From NCBI RefSeq assembly GCF_039941195.1, contig NZ_JBDVFA010000019.1:52678-116677 (forward strand): DNA of 64,000 nt, in the 5' to 3' direction. This document shows, piece by piece, positions 1 through 8,482 of this stretch; positions within the stretch are counted from its first letter, which is position 1; each line of letters opens with the position of its first letter. A model generated the notes under the pieces. The model was not told where the DNA came from, did not search any database, and saw only the letters and a list, made by a program, of their open reading frames with translations. The position numbers were made by a program, and so were the translations under genes. This DNA is from Aurantibacter_A sp039941195 (GTDB lineage Bacteria > Bacteroidota > Bacteroidia > Flavobacteriales > Flavobacteriaceae).

Positions 1-1
1 T

Positions 2-2542
2 ACAATCAATCTTCCTTCAGGTTTCGAACTTGAAGAATTATACAGTCCCAGCGATCATGAACAAGGCTCTTGGGTTGCATTAGCTCAAGGTCCTGAAAAC
101 AAAATGTTTGCATGTGACCAATATGGTAAAATATATCAATTTAATGCTCCTGCAGCTGGTAGCACTATAAAAGCCACCGATGTTAAACCTCTAAACCTTC
201 CTATTGGTGAAGCGCATGGTTTACATTGGGCATTTAACAGTTTATATGTAGCCGTTAACAAAAGATGGCAAGATGATGTGCCAGACGATGAAGAATATGG
301 TAGTGGTATATATCGACTTACTGATTCTGATAACGATGGTGAATTAGATAAAATTGATTCACTCTTAAAATTAGATGGTGCTGGTGAACATGGACCACAT
401 AGTTTTTTAACCTCACCTGATGGCAAAGAATTATATTTCATTGCTGGAAATCATGTATTAGTTCCAGATGTTGTTAAAGCAAAAACAAGACTTCCCTCTA
501 ATTGGGGAGAAGATAACCTATTCACACCTTATCTTGATGCACGTGGACATGCTAATGATATAAAGGCTCCAGGGGGTTGGATAGCTAAATTTAATCCTGA
601 AGGAACAGATTGGGAATTGATTTCAGCAGGTTATAGAAATCCGTTTGATATGGCTTTTAATAAAGACGGGGAATTATTTGCTTACGATGCAGATATGGAA
701 TGGGACATAGGAATGCCTTGGTACAGACCAACACGGATTTGCCATGTTACGAGTGGAAGTGAATTTGGATGGAGAACAGGGTCTGGAAAATGGCCAGCGT
801 ATTACCCAGATGCTTTACCAGCAGTTCATAATTTAGAGCAAGGTTCGCCAACAGCCGTTTTAGCCGGTGACCGATTAAATTTCCCTTCAAAATATGATGA
901 AGGAATATTAATTATGGATTGGAGTTTTGGGACCATTTATTTTATTGACCTAAAACCAGAAGGCAGTACTTACACAGGTAGCAGAGAGGAGTTTTTATCC
1001 GGTACTCCCCTACCCTTAACTGATATGATAGCCGGTGCGGATGGTAATTTATATTTTGCAACGGGGGGTAGAAGAATAGATTCACACTTTTACAGACTTA
1101 AATATATTGGAGGTGATACTGAGAAAGCTGCATTAACTGAAAATACTGTAGGTAAAGAAGCGCGAGAATTAAGACGTAGTATTGAAAAATTTCACTCAGA
1201 ACAATCTGCAGAGGGCATTGTACTTGCATGGGATAATTTAAATAGTGATGACAGGTTCATACGCTATGCTTCCAGAGTTGCCTTAGAACACCAACCAATA
1301 GCCGATTGGCAACAACGTTTTTTTGACGAAAAAAATCCAACTAAAATTGTAGAAGCAAGTATTGCTTTAGCTCATCAAGGAAATAAAAATTTACAATCAA
1401 AGATTTTAGAGAAGCTCAATCAATTAAATTTAGAAACCCTAACACAAAAAGATCAAATTGATATTTTACGTGCATATGAGCTTTTATTTATTAGAATGGG
1501 AGAACCGAATAATGCATCTAGAATTGCAACTGGAAAAAAGTTAAACACTTACTTTCCTCATGCTAACAATACAGTAAATAGAGAATTAGCACAAGTTTTA
1601 TTGTTTCTAAAAGCTGATGGTGCAACAGAAGGTTTAGTAAATCTTCTTGAAAAACATGCTAAAGAAAAAACTATTACTGAAGGTGTTGAAATGCTCTCTG
1701 AAGAAGCTTCAATGCGAAGTGAACAATATGGTCCATTAATTAGAGATGTAATAGCAAAAATGCCACCGAGTGAATCTATTTATTATGGTATGCTTTTAAG
1801 TCATGCTGAAGTGGGATGGACAAAAGAATTGCGCGAAAAGTATTTCAAATGGTTTTTTGATGTAATGAGTTCTAAAGGAGGAATGAGTTTTAAAGCATAC
1901 ATTGAAAATGTAAGGCAAGAAGCTATGGCAAAGGTTCCAAGTAACGATAAAGAGTATTTTGAAGAAATATCAGGCATTTATTCACCAGCAGATGATTTGG
2001 CGGACTTGCCGGATCCAATAGGCCCTGGAAAAGCATATACTATGCCTCAAGCAAGAGCTGCATTTAGTGCTCATAGCAATCCATATAAAGGGTCAATTGA
2101 AGATGGAGTGAGAGCCTATAAAGCAGCCCTTTGTATTACTTGTCATAGAATGAAAGGTGAAGGCGGAGCTACTGGTCCGGATTTAACACAAATGCATACA
2201 AAATTTAGCAGCTACGATTTAACCTTCGCTTTGGTCAGTCCTAGTGAAGAAATTTCTGATCAATATTCAAATACAATCTTTTACACAAAAGACGGTAAAA
2301 AAGTAATTGGTCGTTTGATTTCGGAAGAAGGCGATTCTTTAAGTATCATGCCAAATGCTTACAATCCTTCATACACCCTTAAATTAGCAAAAACAGATGT
2401 TGATAAACAAGAATTATCACCGGTATCACCAATGCCTCCAGGTTTAATAAATAGATTAAATGAGCAAGAGCTTACAGATCTTTTTGCCTATTTATTATCA
2501 GGTGGAGATAAAAATCATAAGATTTATACTGGAGATAAATAA
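2..2542 (+). CDS. PVC-type heme-binding dehydrogenase-like protein (5' end outside window)
   Basis: The frame is open from position 2, so the gene starts upstream of the window; 846 residues are visible. The N-terminal half resembles the putative membrane-bound dehydrogenase (soluble glucose dehydrogenase-like beta-propeller) family TIGR02604: it opens with LPSGFELEELYSP and has propeller-type GYRNPFDMAFN. A HEAT-like helical middle follows. The C-terminus is a TIGR02603-type heme domain with one CxxCH (CITCH, bases 2132-2146) and a GATGPDLT loop. The expected role is a periplasmic or secreted redox enzyme acting on a sugar-like substrate, with heme c as electron acceptor. The substrate cannot be told from sequence. 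A possible signal peptide lies outside the window. A terminator-like hairpin follows the stop. Confidence 0.8.
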   Translation, partial: TINLPSGFELEELYSPSDHEQGSWVALAQGPENKMFACDQYGKIYQFNAPAAGSTIKATDVKPLNLPIGEAHGLHWAFNSLYVAVNKRWQDDVPDDEEYGSGIYRLTDSDNDGELDKIDSLLKLDGAGEHGPHSFLTSPDGKELYFIAGNHVLVPDVVKAKTRLPSNWGEDNLFTPYLDARGHANDIKAPGGWIAKFNPEGTDWELISAGYRNPFDMAFNKDGELFAYDADMEWDIGMPWYRPTRICHVTSGSEFGWRTGSGKWPAYYPDALPAVHNLEQGSPTAVLAGDRLNFPSKYDEGILIMDWSFGTIYFIDLKPEGSTYTGSREEFLSGTPLPLTDMIAGADGNLYFATGGRRIDSHFYRLKYIGGDTEKAALTENTVGKEARELRRSIEKFHSEQSAEGIVLAWDNLNSDDRFIRYASRVALEHQPIADWQQRFFDEKNPTKIVEASIALAHQGNKNLQSKILEKLNQLNLETLTQKDQIDILRAYELLFIRMGEPNNASRIATGKKLNTYFPHANNTVNRELAQVLLFLKADGATEGLVNLLEKHAKEKTITEGVEMLSEEASMRSEQYGPLIRDVIAKMPPSESIYYGMLLSHAEVGWTKELREKYFKWFFDVMSSKGGMSFKAYIENVRQEAMAKVPSNDKEYFEEISGIYSPADDLADLPDPIGPGKAYTMPQARAAFSAHSNPYKGSIEDGVRAYKAALCITCHRMKGEGGATGPDLTQMHTKFSSYDLTFALVSPSEEISDQYSNTIFYTKDGKKVIGRLISEEGDSLSIMPNAYNPSYTLKLAKTDVDKQELSPVSPMPPGLINRLNEQELTDLFAYLLSGGDKNHKIYTGDK

Positions 2543-2566
2543 ACTTGTTTATTTTAAAAAGTCAAT

Positions 2567-2608
2567 AAAATCGCCTTATTTTACCTTAAAGGAAGATCAG
2601 GCGATTTT
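2567..2608 (+). terminator. Probable intrinsic terminator after the heme protein gene
   Basis: A perfect 10-bp inverted repeat AAAATCGCCT/AGGCGATTTT (2567-2576 and 2599-2608) starts 24 bases after the stop codon. The loop is 22 bases and the T-tract is short and lies inside the stem, so strength is uncertain. The near-symmetric flanks mean it could work in either direction. Confidence 0.55.
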
Positions 2609-2620
2609 CATCATTTAAGA

Positions 2621-2657
2621 AAAAGGTTTAAACATTCCATTTTGGAATAGACCTTTT
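2621..2657 (+). promoter_or_regulatory. Compound hairpin in the rpe leader
   Basis: The outer arms AAAAGGT (2621-2627) and ACCTTTT (2651-2657) enclose a perfect inner hairpin ATTCCA-TTT-TGGAAT (2634-2648). The structure ends 22 bases before the rpe start codon. It ends in TTTTTG, so it could be a second terminator or a structure that shapes rpe translation. The function is inferred from symmetry only. Confidence 0.4.
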
Positions 2658-2679
2658 TGAAATAATTAAGAGTATTAAA

Positions 2680-3339
2680 ATGAGTAATACAAAAATAGCA
2701 CCTTCATTACTTGCTGCTGATTTTGGCAATCTACAACGTGATGTTGAAATGGTAAATGATAGTACAGCCGATTGGCATCATTTAGATATTATGGATGGAG
2801 TATTTGTTCCCAACATCTCTTATGGAATGCCGGTTGTAAAAACTATACATCAGCATGCCACAAAACCTTTAGATGTGCACTTAATGATAGTGGACCCAGA
2901 CCGGTATATTGAAACATTCGCCAATTTGGGCGCAGCTAATCTTACAGTACATTATGAGGCATGTACTCACTTGCACAGAACACTTCAAGCAATTAAAAGT
3001 GCTGGCATGAAAGCTGGTGTGGCTATGAATCCACATACCAATATAGGTTTATTGGAAGATATTATAAACGATGCAGATTTAGTCTGTTTAATGAGTGTGA
3101 ACCCTGGGTTTGGCGGACAATCTTTTATTGAAAACACTTATAATAAGATTAAAGATTTAAAAGCATTAATTAATAGAAAAGGTGCAAAGACCTTAATTGA
3201 AATCGATGGTGGGGTAACATCTAAAAACGCTAAAGCACTTGTTGATGCTGGGGCTGACGTTTTAGTAGCCGGAAGTTTTGTTTTTAAGAGTCAAAGTCCA
3301 ACTAAAACAATTAGTGAACTAAAAGAAATTACAAGTTAA
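2680..3339 (+). CDS. rpe: Ribulose-phosphate 3-epimerase
   Basis: This cytoplasmic TIM-barrel enzyme interconverts D-ribulose 5-phosphate and D-xylulose 5-phosphate in the pentose phosphate pathway. At 219 aa it has the usual family length. Signature residues are present: HHLDIMDGVFVPN (His34, Asp36) near the N-terminus, His67 in DVHLMI, the phosphate loop MSVNPGFGGQ (138-147), and catalytic Asp176 in IEIDGGV. The ATG lies 22 bases after a hairpin. The stop codon overlaps the next start (TAATG), which suggests translational coupling to the flavoprotein downstream. Confidence 0.97.
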   Translation: MSNTKIAPSLLAADFGNLQRDVEMVNDSTADWHHLDIMDGVFVPNISYGMPVVKTIHQHATKPLDVHLMIVDPDRYIETFANLGAANLTVHYEACTHLHRTLQAIKSAGMKAGVAMNPHTNIGLLEDIINDADLVCLMSVNPGFGGQSFIENTYNKIKDLKALINRKGAKTLIEIDGGVTSKNAKALVDAGADVLVAGSFVFKSQSPTKTISELKEITS

Positions 3340-4301
3340 TGAATGAGTATGATGTTGTAATAGTAGGTGGCGGACCTATTGGTATTGCTTGTGCACTTGA
3401 AGCAAAGAAAAACGGACTAAATTATGTTATTATAGAAAAAGGACCAATTGTAAATTCACTTTATAATTATCCGAAAAACATGCAATTTTTTTCTACTTCA
3501 GAGCGGTTAGAGCTAGATAATATTCCTTTTATAAGTACAGAAGCTAAGCCAAAAAAAAATGAAGCTCTAGAATACTACCGAAGAATTGTAACTACAAATA
3601 ATATTAGTATTAATCTTTTTGAATTAGTAGAATCGGTTACTAAGGATGGTAATATTTTTAAAATCAAAACTAGTAAGAATACTTACACATCAAACAATGT
3701 TATAATCGCTACTGGCTTTTACGATTTGCCAAATAAGATAAATGTTCCTGGTGAAGATTTACCCAAGGTATCGCACTATTATAACGATCCACATTATTTT
3801 TCGGGACAGAAAGTAGCCATTTTAGGAGCCAGCAATTCAGCAATAGATGCCGCATTAGAATGTTGGCGAAAAGGTGCTGAAGTTTCACTAATTGTACGTG
3901 GGCCCGAAATTGGGCATCGTGTAAAGTATTGGGTACGACCCGATATTATAAATAGAATTGAGGAAGAAAGTATTACTGCATATTACAATTCTACTGTTAC
4001 GGAAATTACAGAAAGTAATGTTATTATAAACACACCTAGTGGGCAGATTACACTAAAAAACGATTTTGTTCTTGCGTTAACCGGATACACACCAAATTTT
4101 GATTTCCTCCTTAAAATGGGAATTACACTTTCAGAAGACGAAAAACGACTTCCTAAATACAATCCGGAGACTATGGAGACTAATATAGAAAGACTCTATT
4201 TGGCTGGTGTTGTTTGTGGAGGAATGGAAACCCATAAATGGTTTATTGAGAATTCGAGAATTCACGCGAAACAAATAATGAAAAATATTGTTAAAGATTG
4301 A
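3339..4301 (+). CDS. ypdA: YpdA-family FAD/NAD(P) disulfide reductase (putative bacillithiol disulfide reductase)
   Basis: This 320-aa two-nucleotide-binding flavoprotein has an FAD-binding GGGPIG at residues 10-15, a central NAD(P)H-binding GASNSA motif and a C-terminal LYLAGVVCGG FAD motif. The NYPKNMQFFST segment and the lack of a CxxC redox pair are typical of YpdA rather than thioredoxin reductase. In Firmicutes YpdA reduces bacillithiol disulfide with NADPH; many Flavobacteriia carry bacillithiol genes, so the same role is inferred here. Its ATG overlaps the rpe stop by one base. Pairing with rpe may reflect NADPH supply from the pentose phosphate pathway, but that is speculative. Confidence 0.85.
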   Translation: MNEYDVVIVGGGPIGIACALEAKKNGLNYVIIEKGPIVNSLYNYPKNMQFFSTSERLELDNIPFISTEAKPKKNEALEYYRRIVTTNNISINLFELVESVTKDGNIFKIKTSKNTYTSNNVIIATGFYDLPNKINVPGEDLPKVSHYYNDPHYFSGQKVAILGASNSAIDAALECWRKGAEVSLIVRGPEIGHRVKYWVRPDIINRIEEESITAYYNSTVTEITESNVIINTPSGQITLKNDFVLALTGYTPNFDFLLKMGITLSEDEKRLPKYNPETMETNIERLYLAGVVCGGMETHKWFIENSRIHAKQIMKNIVKD

Positions 4302-5683
4302 GAACACTAATAATTATATTTATATGCCTTACAGTTGGTCATAGTAATGGTCAAGAGTTATCTAACACAAAAATTGATGGCTATAAAGGCATTTGGTTTG
4401 AATTAAATCAGAAATATGAATTTGGAGATAAATATTCTGGTGCGCTAAGCACATACACTGCAAAGCATGTTCCGTTAGCCATCTATTCCAAAGCGGTTGA
4501 TAAAACTTTTTTTGTCTATGGGGGAACTACCTCAAAAGATGAAAAATATTTATTGTGCATGATTGGAGAATACAACCATAAAACGGGTATGGTTTCCAAG
4601 CCAACGGTAGTTTATGACAAACAGGGAGTGAACGACCCTCATGACAATCCGTCATTATTAATTGACAATAATGGGTTTATTTGGGTTTTTATTAGTGGAC
4701 GTGGAAAAAAGCGACCTGGTTTTAAATACAAAAGCACAAAGCCATATTCGATAGACGAATTTACTAAGATAACAGAGGAAGAAATGACCTACCCTCAACC
4801 TTGGAAAACAAAAGATGGGTTCTTTCATTTTTTTACAAAATATACAGGCGTTCGACAATTGTATTTCGAAACAAGTATAGATGGAAAGACTTGGACAGAA
4901 GATAAAATGTTAGCAGCTATTCCCATAAATGAGGGTGAAAAATCCGGACATTATCAAACTAGTAATACGTTTGAAAATAAATTAGTTGGAACTTTTTTTA
5001 ATAGACACCCAAACGGGAATGTAGACAAACGCACAGATCTTTATTACATACAATCTAAAGACTTTGGCGACACTTGGACCAGTATTGAAGATAAACAATT
5101 ACAACTACCTATTAAAACACTAGAAAGTGATGTTAGAGTCGAAGATTATGCCGCTTCAAATAAGAATATATATGTAAAAGACATGGGTTTTGATAGTAAT
5201 GGCAACCCAGCTTGTTTATATATTAGAAGTAATGGGCATGAACCTGGACCAAAAAGTGCACCTTATGAATGGTGCGTAACTAAATGGAATGGAACTACTT
5301 GGAAAACTTCGGTAGTAACCACTTCAGACCATAATTATGATATGGGTAGTCTTTTTATTGACAACGATAATTGGAGTGTTGTTGGTCCAACCGAAAAAGG
5401 TCCACAAGCTTGGGGTGTTGGTGGTGAATTAGCAATTTGGACATCAAAAAATAGAGGTAATACATGGATCAAACAAAGAACATTAACCAGTAATAGTAAA
5501 CTGAGTCATTCTTACGTCCGCCGCCCAGTTGACAATAAAGCTCCTTTCGACTTTTTCTGGTCTGACGGAGATTCACATGCTTTTAGTAAATCGGAATTAT
5601 ATTTTGGCAATTTTAACGGTAACATTTGGAAACTGCCTTATGATATGACAAAAGATTATCTAAAACCCATTAAAGTAAAATAA
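4298..5683 (+). CDS. Secreted BNR_4 repeat-containing protein
   Basis: This 461-aa protein has an N-terminal signal peptide (RTLIIIFICLTVGHSNGQ) and a BNR/sialidase-like beta-propeller of the BNR_4 type (PF15892), seen in repeated Asp-box-like segments such as SIDGKTWTE, SKDFGDTWTS and SKNRGNTWIK. Family members include polysaccharide lyases (PL24/PL25 ulvan lyase folds) and many uncharacterised secreted proteins of marine Bacteroidota; the substrate here is unknown. The start is TTG (4298-4300), overlapping the ypdA stop TGA. No in-frame ATG lies near the signal peptide. It is probably co-transcribed with rpe-ypdA. Confidence 0.8.
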   Translation: MRTLIIIFICLTVGHSNGQELSNTKIDGYKGIWFELNQKYEFGDKYSGALSTYTAKHVPLAIYSKAVDKTFFVYGGTTSKDEKYLLCMIGEYNHKTGMVSKPTVVYDKQGVNDPHDNPSLLIDNNGFIWVFISGRGKKRPGFKYKSTKPYSIDEFTKITEEEMTYPQPWKTKDGFFHFFTKYTGVRQLYFETSIDGKTWTEDKMLAAIPINEGEKSGHYQTSNTFENKLVGTFFNRHPNGNVDKRTDLYYIQSKDFGDTWTSIEDKQLQLPIKTLESDVRVEDYAASNKNIYVKDMGFDSNGNPACLYIRSNGHEPGPKSAPYEWCVTKWNGTTWKTSVVTTSDHNYDMGSLFIDNDNWSVVGPTEKGPQAWGVGGELAIWTSKNRGNTWIKQRTLTSNSKLSHSYVRRPVDNKAPFDFFWSDGDSHAFSKSELYFGNFNGNIWKLPYDMTKDYLKPIKVK

Positions 5684-5721
5684 CCATTTAAGTTTTTAAA
5701 TAAGCATTTAGGAGGTAAATC

Positions 5722-5845
5722 CGCTTCGAAAATCAAAGTTCAAGCAAGCTTGATTAATCTTTTTAAGGGATTGGCTGCGCCTTTCCCTTAAAGCTACGCT
5801 TTGAAAATCAAAACACCACTCTTACAAATTCAAGCAAGCTTGATT
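5722..5845. repeat. Repeat-rich spacer between the BNR gene and tRNA-Arg
   Basis: The 188-base spacer 5684-5871 holds no gene. A 17-bp exact direct repeat TTCAAGCAAGCTTGATT occurs at 5739-5755 and 5829-5845. A second pair, CGCTT(C/T)GAAAATCAAA, lies at 5722-5737 and 5797-5812. Between them is a 9-bp hairpin TTTAAGGGA/TCCCTTAAA (5762-5770 and 5784-5792). The copies have different spacings, so this is not a simple tandem duplication. It looks like fragments of an intergenic repeat family. Confidence 0.6.
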
Positions 5846-5866
5846 TGACAAGTGGTGTTTTGATTT
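5805..5866. terminator. Bidirectional 16-bp stem-loop between convergent units
   Basis: A perfect 16-bp inverted repeat AAATCAAAACACCACT/AGTGGTGTTTTGATTT (5805-5820 and 5851-5866) has a 30-base loop that carries one copy of the 17-bp repeat. It lies six bases beyond the 3' end of the tRNA (minus) and downstream of the BNR gene (plus), with T-rich arms on both strands. It would serve as a terminator for both. Confidence 0.7.
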
Positions 5867-5871
5867 ATTCG

Positions 5872-5945
5872 TGACCGCGAAGGGATTCAAACCCCCAACC
5901 CTCAGAGCCGAAATCTGATGCGCTATTCAGTTGCGCCACGCGGCC
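5872..5945 (-). tRNA. tRNA-Arg(TCG)
   Basis: The 74-base cloverleaf reads on the minus strand. The acceptor stem is GGCCGCG/CGCGGTC (one G-T pair), the D-stem is GCGC/GCGC, the anticodon stem is TCAGA/TCTGA with loop TTTCGGC giving anticodon TCG (arginine, CGA codons). The variable loop is GGGTT, the T-loop TTTGAAT, and the discriminator is A. No CCA is encoded. It starts 17 bases after the yqeY stop on the same strand, so it may be partly read through from yqeY. Confidence 0.95.
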
Positions 5946-5962
5946 TTTAATTTATTAATCCG

Positions 5963-6409
5963 CTAAGATAATTTATTCTTAACTATCGTAGAAATAGTTT
6001 TTCCATCTGTTTTACCAGCTAATTCTTTTGAAACCATACCCATAACCTTACCCATATCTTTCATACCTGAAGCTCCAGTAGCTGCAATAGTTTTTACCAC
6101 AACTTTTTCAACCTCTTCCGTTGTTAATTGCTCCGGTAAAAATTGTTCGATTACGGCAACTTGTGCCAACTCAGGTTCAGCAAGATCAGCACGACCTTGT
6201 TTATTGAATATGGCGGCACTATCTTTTCGTTGCTTAACTAATTTCTGAATCAATTTCACTTCATCGTCCTCCGATAAAGCTCCTGCTCCACTTTCGGTAT
6301 TCGCTAATAACAAAGCTGATTTAATAGCTCTTAATGATTCTAATGCAACGCTATCTTTAGCTTTCATAGCAGCCTTCATTTGCTCCATTACATCTTGTTG
6401 TAAACCCAT
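5963..6409 (-). CDS. GatB/YqeY domain-containing protein
   Basis: At 148 aa it has the full length of the YqeY family, related to the tail domain of the amidotransferase subunit GatB. Family features are the N-terminal MKAAMKAKDSVALESLRAIKSAL helix, VIEQFLPEQLTTEEV and the C-terminal MGKVMGMVSKELAGKTDGKTIS tRNA-binding-like helix pair. The exact role of free YqeY is not established; involvement with tRNA-dependent amidation is inferred from the domain. It follows ftsZ but is separated from it by a strong terminator, so it is a separate unit. Confidence 0.93.
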   Translation of the reverse strand: MGLQQDVMEQMKAAMKAKDSVALESLRAIKSALLLANTESGAGALSEDDEVKLIQKLVKQRKDSAAIFNKQGRADLAEPELAQVAVIEQFLPEQLTTEEVEKVVVKTIAATGASGMKDMGKVMGMVSKELAGKTDGKTISTIVKNKLS

Positions 6410-6447
6410 AACTATTAATTTTTAAAAGAAAGCGAAGATAAAAAATA

Positions 6448-6476
6448 AACCCGAAAGCACAGTTGGCTTTCGGGTT
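6448..6476 (-). terminator. Intrinsic terminator of the division/cell-wall cluster
   Basis: The 11-bp stem AACCCGAAAGC/GCTTTCGGGTT (6448-6458 and 6466-6476) has a 7-base loop and is followed on the minus strand by TTATTTTTTATC. It lies 22 bases after the ftsZ stop, which makes it the expected end of the mraZ-ftsZ transcript. Confidence 0.85.
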
Positions 6477-6498
6477 GTAAATAAGGTTTGTCTAAAAT

Positions 6499-8439
6499 TT
6501 AATCTACATTATCTTCCAAGAAAGAATTATTTGTACGAAGTTGTATTTCTCCATTACTATCTTCACCTAAAGAAGTTCTAGAAACTTTATTTTCAGCAGT
6601 TCTTTCAGTTAAATTTACTCCTTGTCTTTTATAAGCAGGTTCCTTCTCAATTTCTTCAATGCTATTTACATTGTTTTGAAACTTATAATTAAAATCTTTT
6701 AATTTCCTTCTTCGTTCATCTGCTCTTTCCTTCAATAACTCCTCTAATGGACTATCCATAGGATCTAATTCCTCTTCAGTCTTTATTTTCTCTTTTGTTT
6801 GAAGAACTTTCTTTTCGAAAACTAATTCATCTTCAACGATTTTTGGTTCAAACTCTTCTGCTTTGGATTTGGCACCTGTAAGTTTATTTTCAAGTTCCAT
6901 ATAATCATCTAAACTATAGCGAGTTTCACCTTGTTTGTTGTATTCTAAAACCGGAATTACCTCTACGTGATCCTTAACATCAAGATTATTAACTTCTTCT
7001 TCTAGATCAAAAGTTATCATTCGTTCCTTTTCTTCTTCTGGTTTTTCATTCTCTGTAACCAAAGGTAAATCGAATCCTATAGAAAATTGATCTTCCTCTT
7101 CAGCAGAAAGTTCTTGCGGATCTACAACTTCTATATTTTTTGCAGCTTCTGTAGAATCAATTATAACAAAATCGTCTTCCGAAACTTCACCTTTAGCAAC
7201 TTCCTCAATTACTTCATCATAAAAAACATTAAAGTTTCTAATATAATTTGTAGTTGGTATTAAATCCATACCTAGTTCTTCTTCGGTATCATCAATCAAA
7301 GTATGTTTAATTACAGGTGCATGAGCAGGAACGACAACATCCTCTTCTAGACGATGAACCACATTTTGCGCTGTTAAATCTCTTTCAGCACGCTGTTCTT
7401 CTTCCAGTGTATGAATTATTTTTTTTGCTTCTGTATTTACAATTTCATTCTGTTGATCAATATCAAACCCTGTAGCAATTACAGTTACTGCAATAGCTTC
7501 ACCTATATCTTGATCTTCACCTACACCCATTATTATGTTTGCACCATGACCGGCCTGAACTTGTATGTGATCATTAATTTCTCCTATCTCATCAATAGTA
7601 ATTTCTTGAGAACCAGAAACAATCAATAACAATACGTTTTTAGCACCAGATATTTTATTATCATTTAAAAGAGGAGAATCTAAAGCTTTCATTATCGCCT
7701 CATTAGCTCTGGTTGAACCTGAAGCCATAGCAGAACCCATTATTGCAGTTCCACTATTAGATAATACTGTTTTTGCATCTCTAAGGTCAATATTTTGAGT
7801 ATAGTGATGAGTTATTACTTCTGCGATACCTCTTGCAGCGGTAGATAAAACTTCATCAGCTTTTGAGAATCCAGCTTTGAATCCTAAATTACCATATACT
7901 TCGCGAAGCTTGTTGTTATTAATCACAATTAATGAATCAACATTAGCTCTTAATTTTTCAATTCCGATTTGAGCTTGTTCACAACGCATTTTACCTTCAA
8001 ATTCAAAAGGCATAGTAACAATACCAACAGTAAGAACATCTAAATCTTTGGCTTGTCTTGCAATTACGGGAGCAGCACCAGTACCTGTACCACCACCCAT
8101 ACCAGCAGTTATGAAAATCATTTTAGTTGTTGTAGATAACATTTGCTTGATTTCTTCCATACTTTCAAGCGCAGCTTGTTCACCTACTTCAGGATTAGCA
8201 CCAGCTCCCAATCCTTCTGTTAATGAAACTCCCAACTGTATTTTATTTGGCACTGAACTATTGTTCAATGCCTGAGAGTCTGTATTACAAATTATAAAAT
8301 CGACTCCGTTAATTCCTGATTGGAACATGTGGTTGATGGCATTACTTCCGCCACCACCGACTCCAATCACCTTTATTACATTACTTTGGTTTTTTGGGAG
8401 ATCAAATGAAATATTTTCAAACTCGTTATTATTGCTCAT
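6499..8439 (-). CDS. ftsZ: Cell division GTPase FtsZ with long C-terminal extension
   Basis: This tubulin-like GTPase polymerises into the Z-ring at midcell. The core (about residues 20-330) has the nucleotide loop GGGGSNAIN (28-36) and tubulin signature GGGTGTG (115-121). The tail of roughly 300 residues is Glu/Asp/Lys-rich and probably disordered, giving 646 aa against about 380 in E. coli. Such extensions are usual in Bacteroidota. The final peptide LRTNNSFLEDNVD is the likely conserved C-terminal peptide that binds FtsA. It is the last gene of the cluster, 43 bases after ftsA and upstream of a strong terminator. Confidence 0.98.
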   Translation of the reverse strand: MSNNNEFENISFDLPKNQSNVIKVIGVGGGGSNAINHMFQSGINGVDFIICNTDSQALNNSSVPNKIQLGVSLTEGLGAGANPEVGEQAALESMEEIKQMLSTTTKMIFITAGMGGGTGTGAAPVIARQAKDLDVLTVGIVTMPFEFEGKMRCEQAQIGIEKLRANVDSLIVINNNKLREVYGNLGFKAGFSKADEVLSTAARGIAEVITHHYTQNIDLRDAKTVLSNSGTAIMGSAMASGSTRANEAIMKALDSPLLNDNKISGAKNVLLLIVSGSQEITIDEIGEINDHIQVQAGHGANIIMGVGEDQDIGEAIAVTVIATGFDIDQQNEIVNTEAKKIIHTLEEEQRAERDLTAQNVVHRLEEDVVVPAHAPVIKHTLIDDTEEELGMDLIPTTNYIRNFNVFYDEVIEEVAKGEVSEDDFVIIDSTEAAKNIEVVDPQELSAEEEDQFSIGFDLPLVTENEKPEEEKERMITFDLEEEVNNLDVKDHVEVIPVLEYNKQGETRYSLDDYMELENKLTGAKSKAEEFEPKIVEDELVFEKKVLQTKEKIKTEEELDPMDSPLEELLKERADERRRKLKDFNYKFQNNVNSIEEIEKEPAYKRQGVNLTERTAENKVSRTSLGEDSNGEIQLRTNNSFLEDNVD

Positions 8440-8482
8440 AGTACTTTTATTACTGGTTAATGTTCTTATTCTTTATTCTCGT

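Noticed and set aside
5711..5720. AGGAGGT, a perfect Shine-Dalgarno-like sequence after the BNR gene
   Set aside because: No start codon with an open frame follows, and this phylum does not depend on such sites.
5739..5845. Direct repeats next to a tRNA as possible attL/attR of an integrated element
   Set aside because: They do not match the tRNA 3' end, are only 90 bases apart and no integrase is near.
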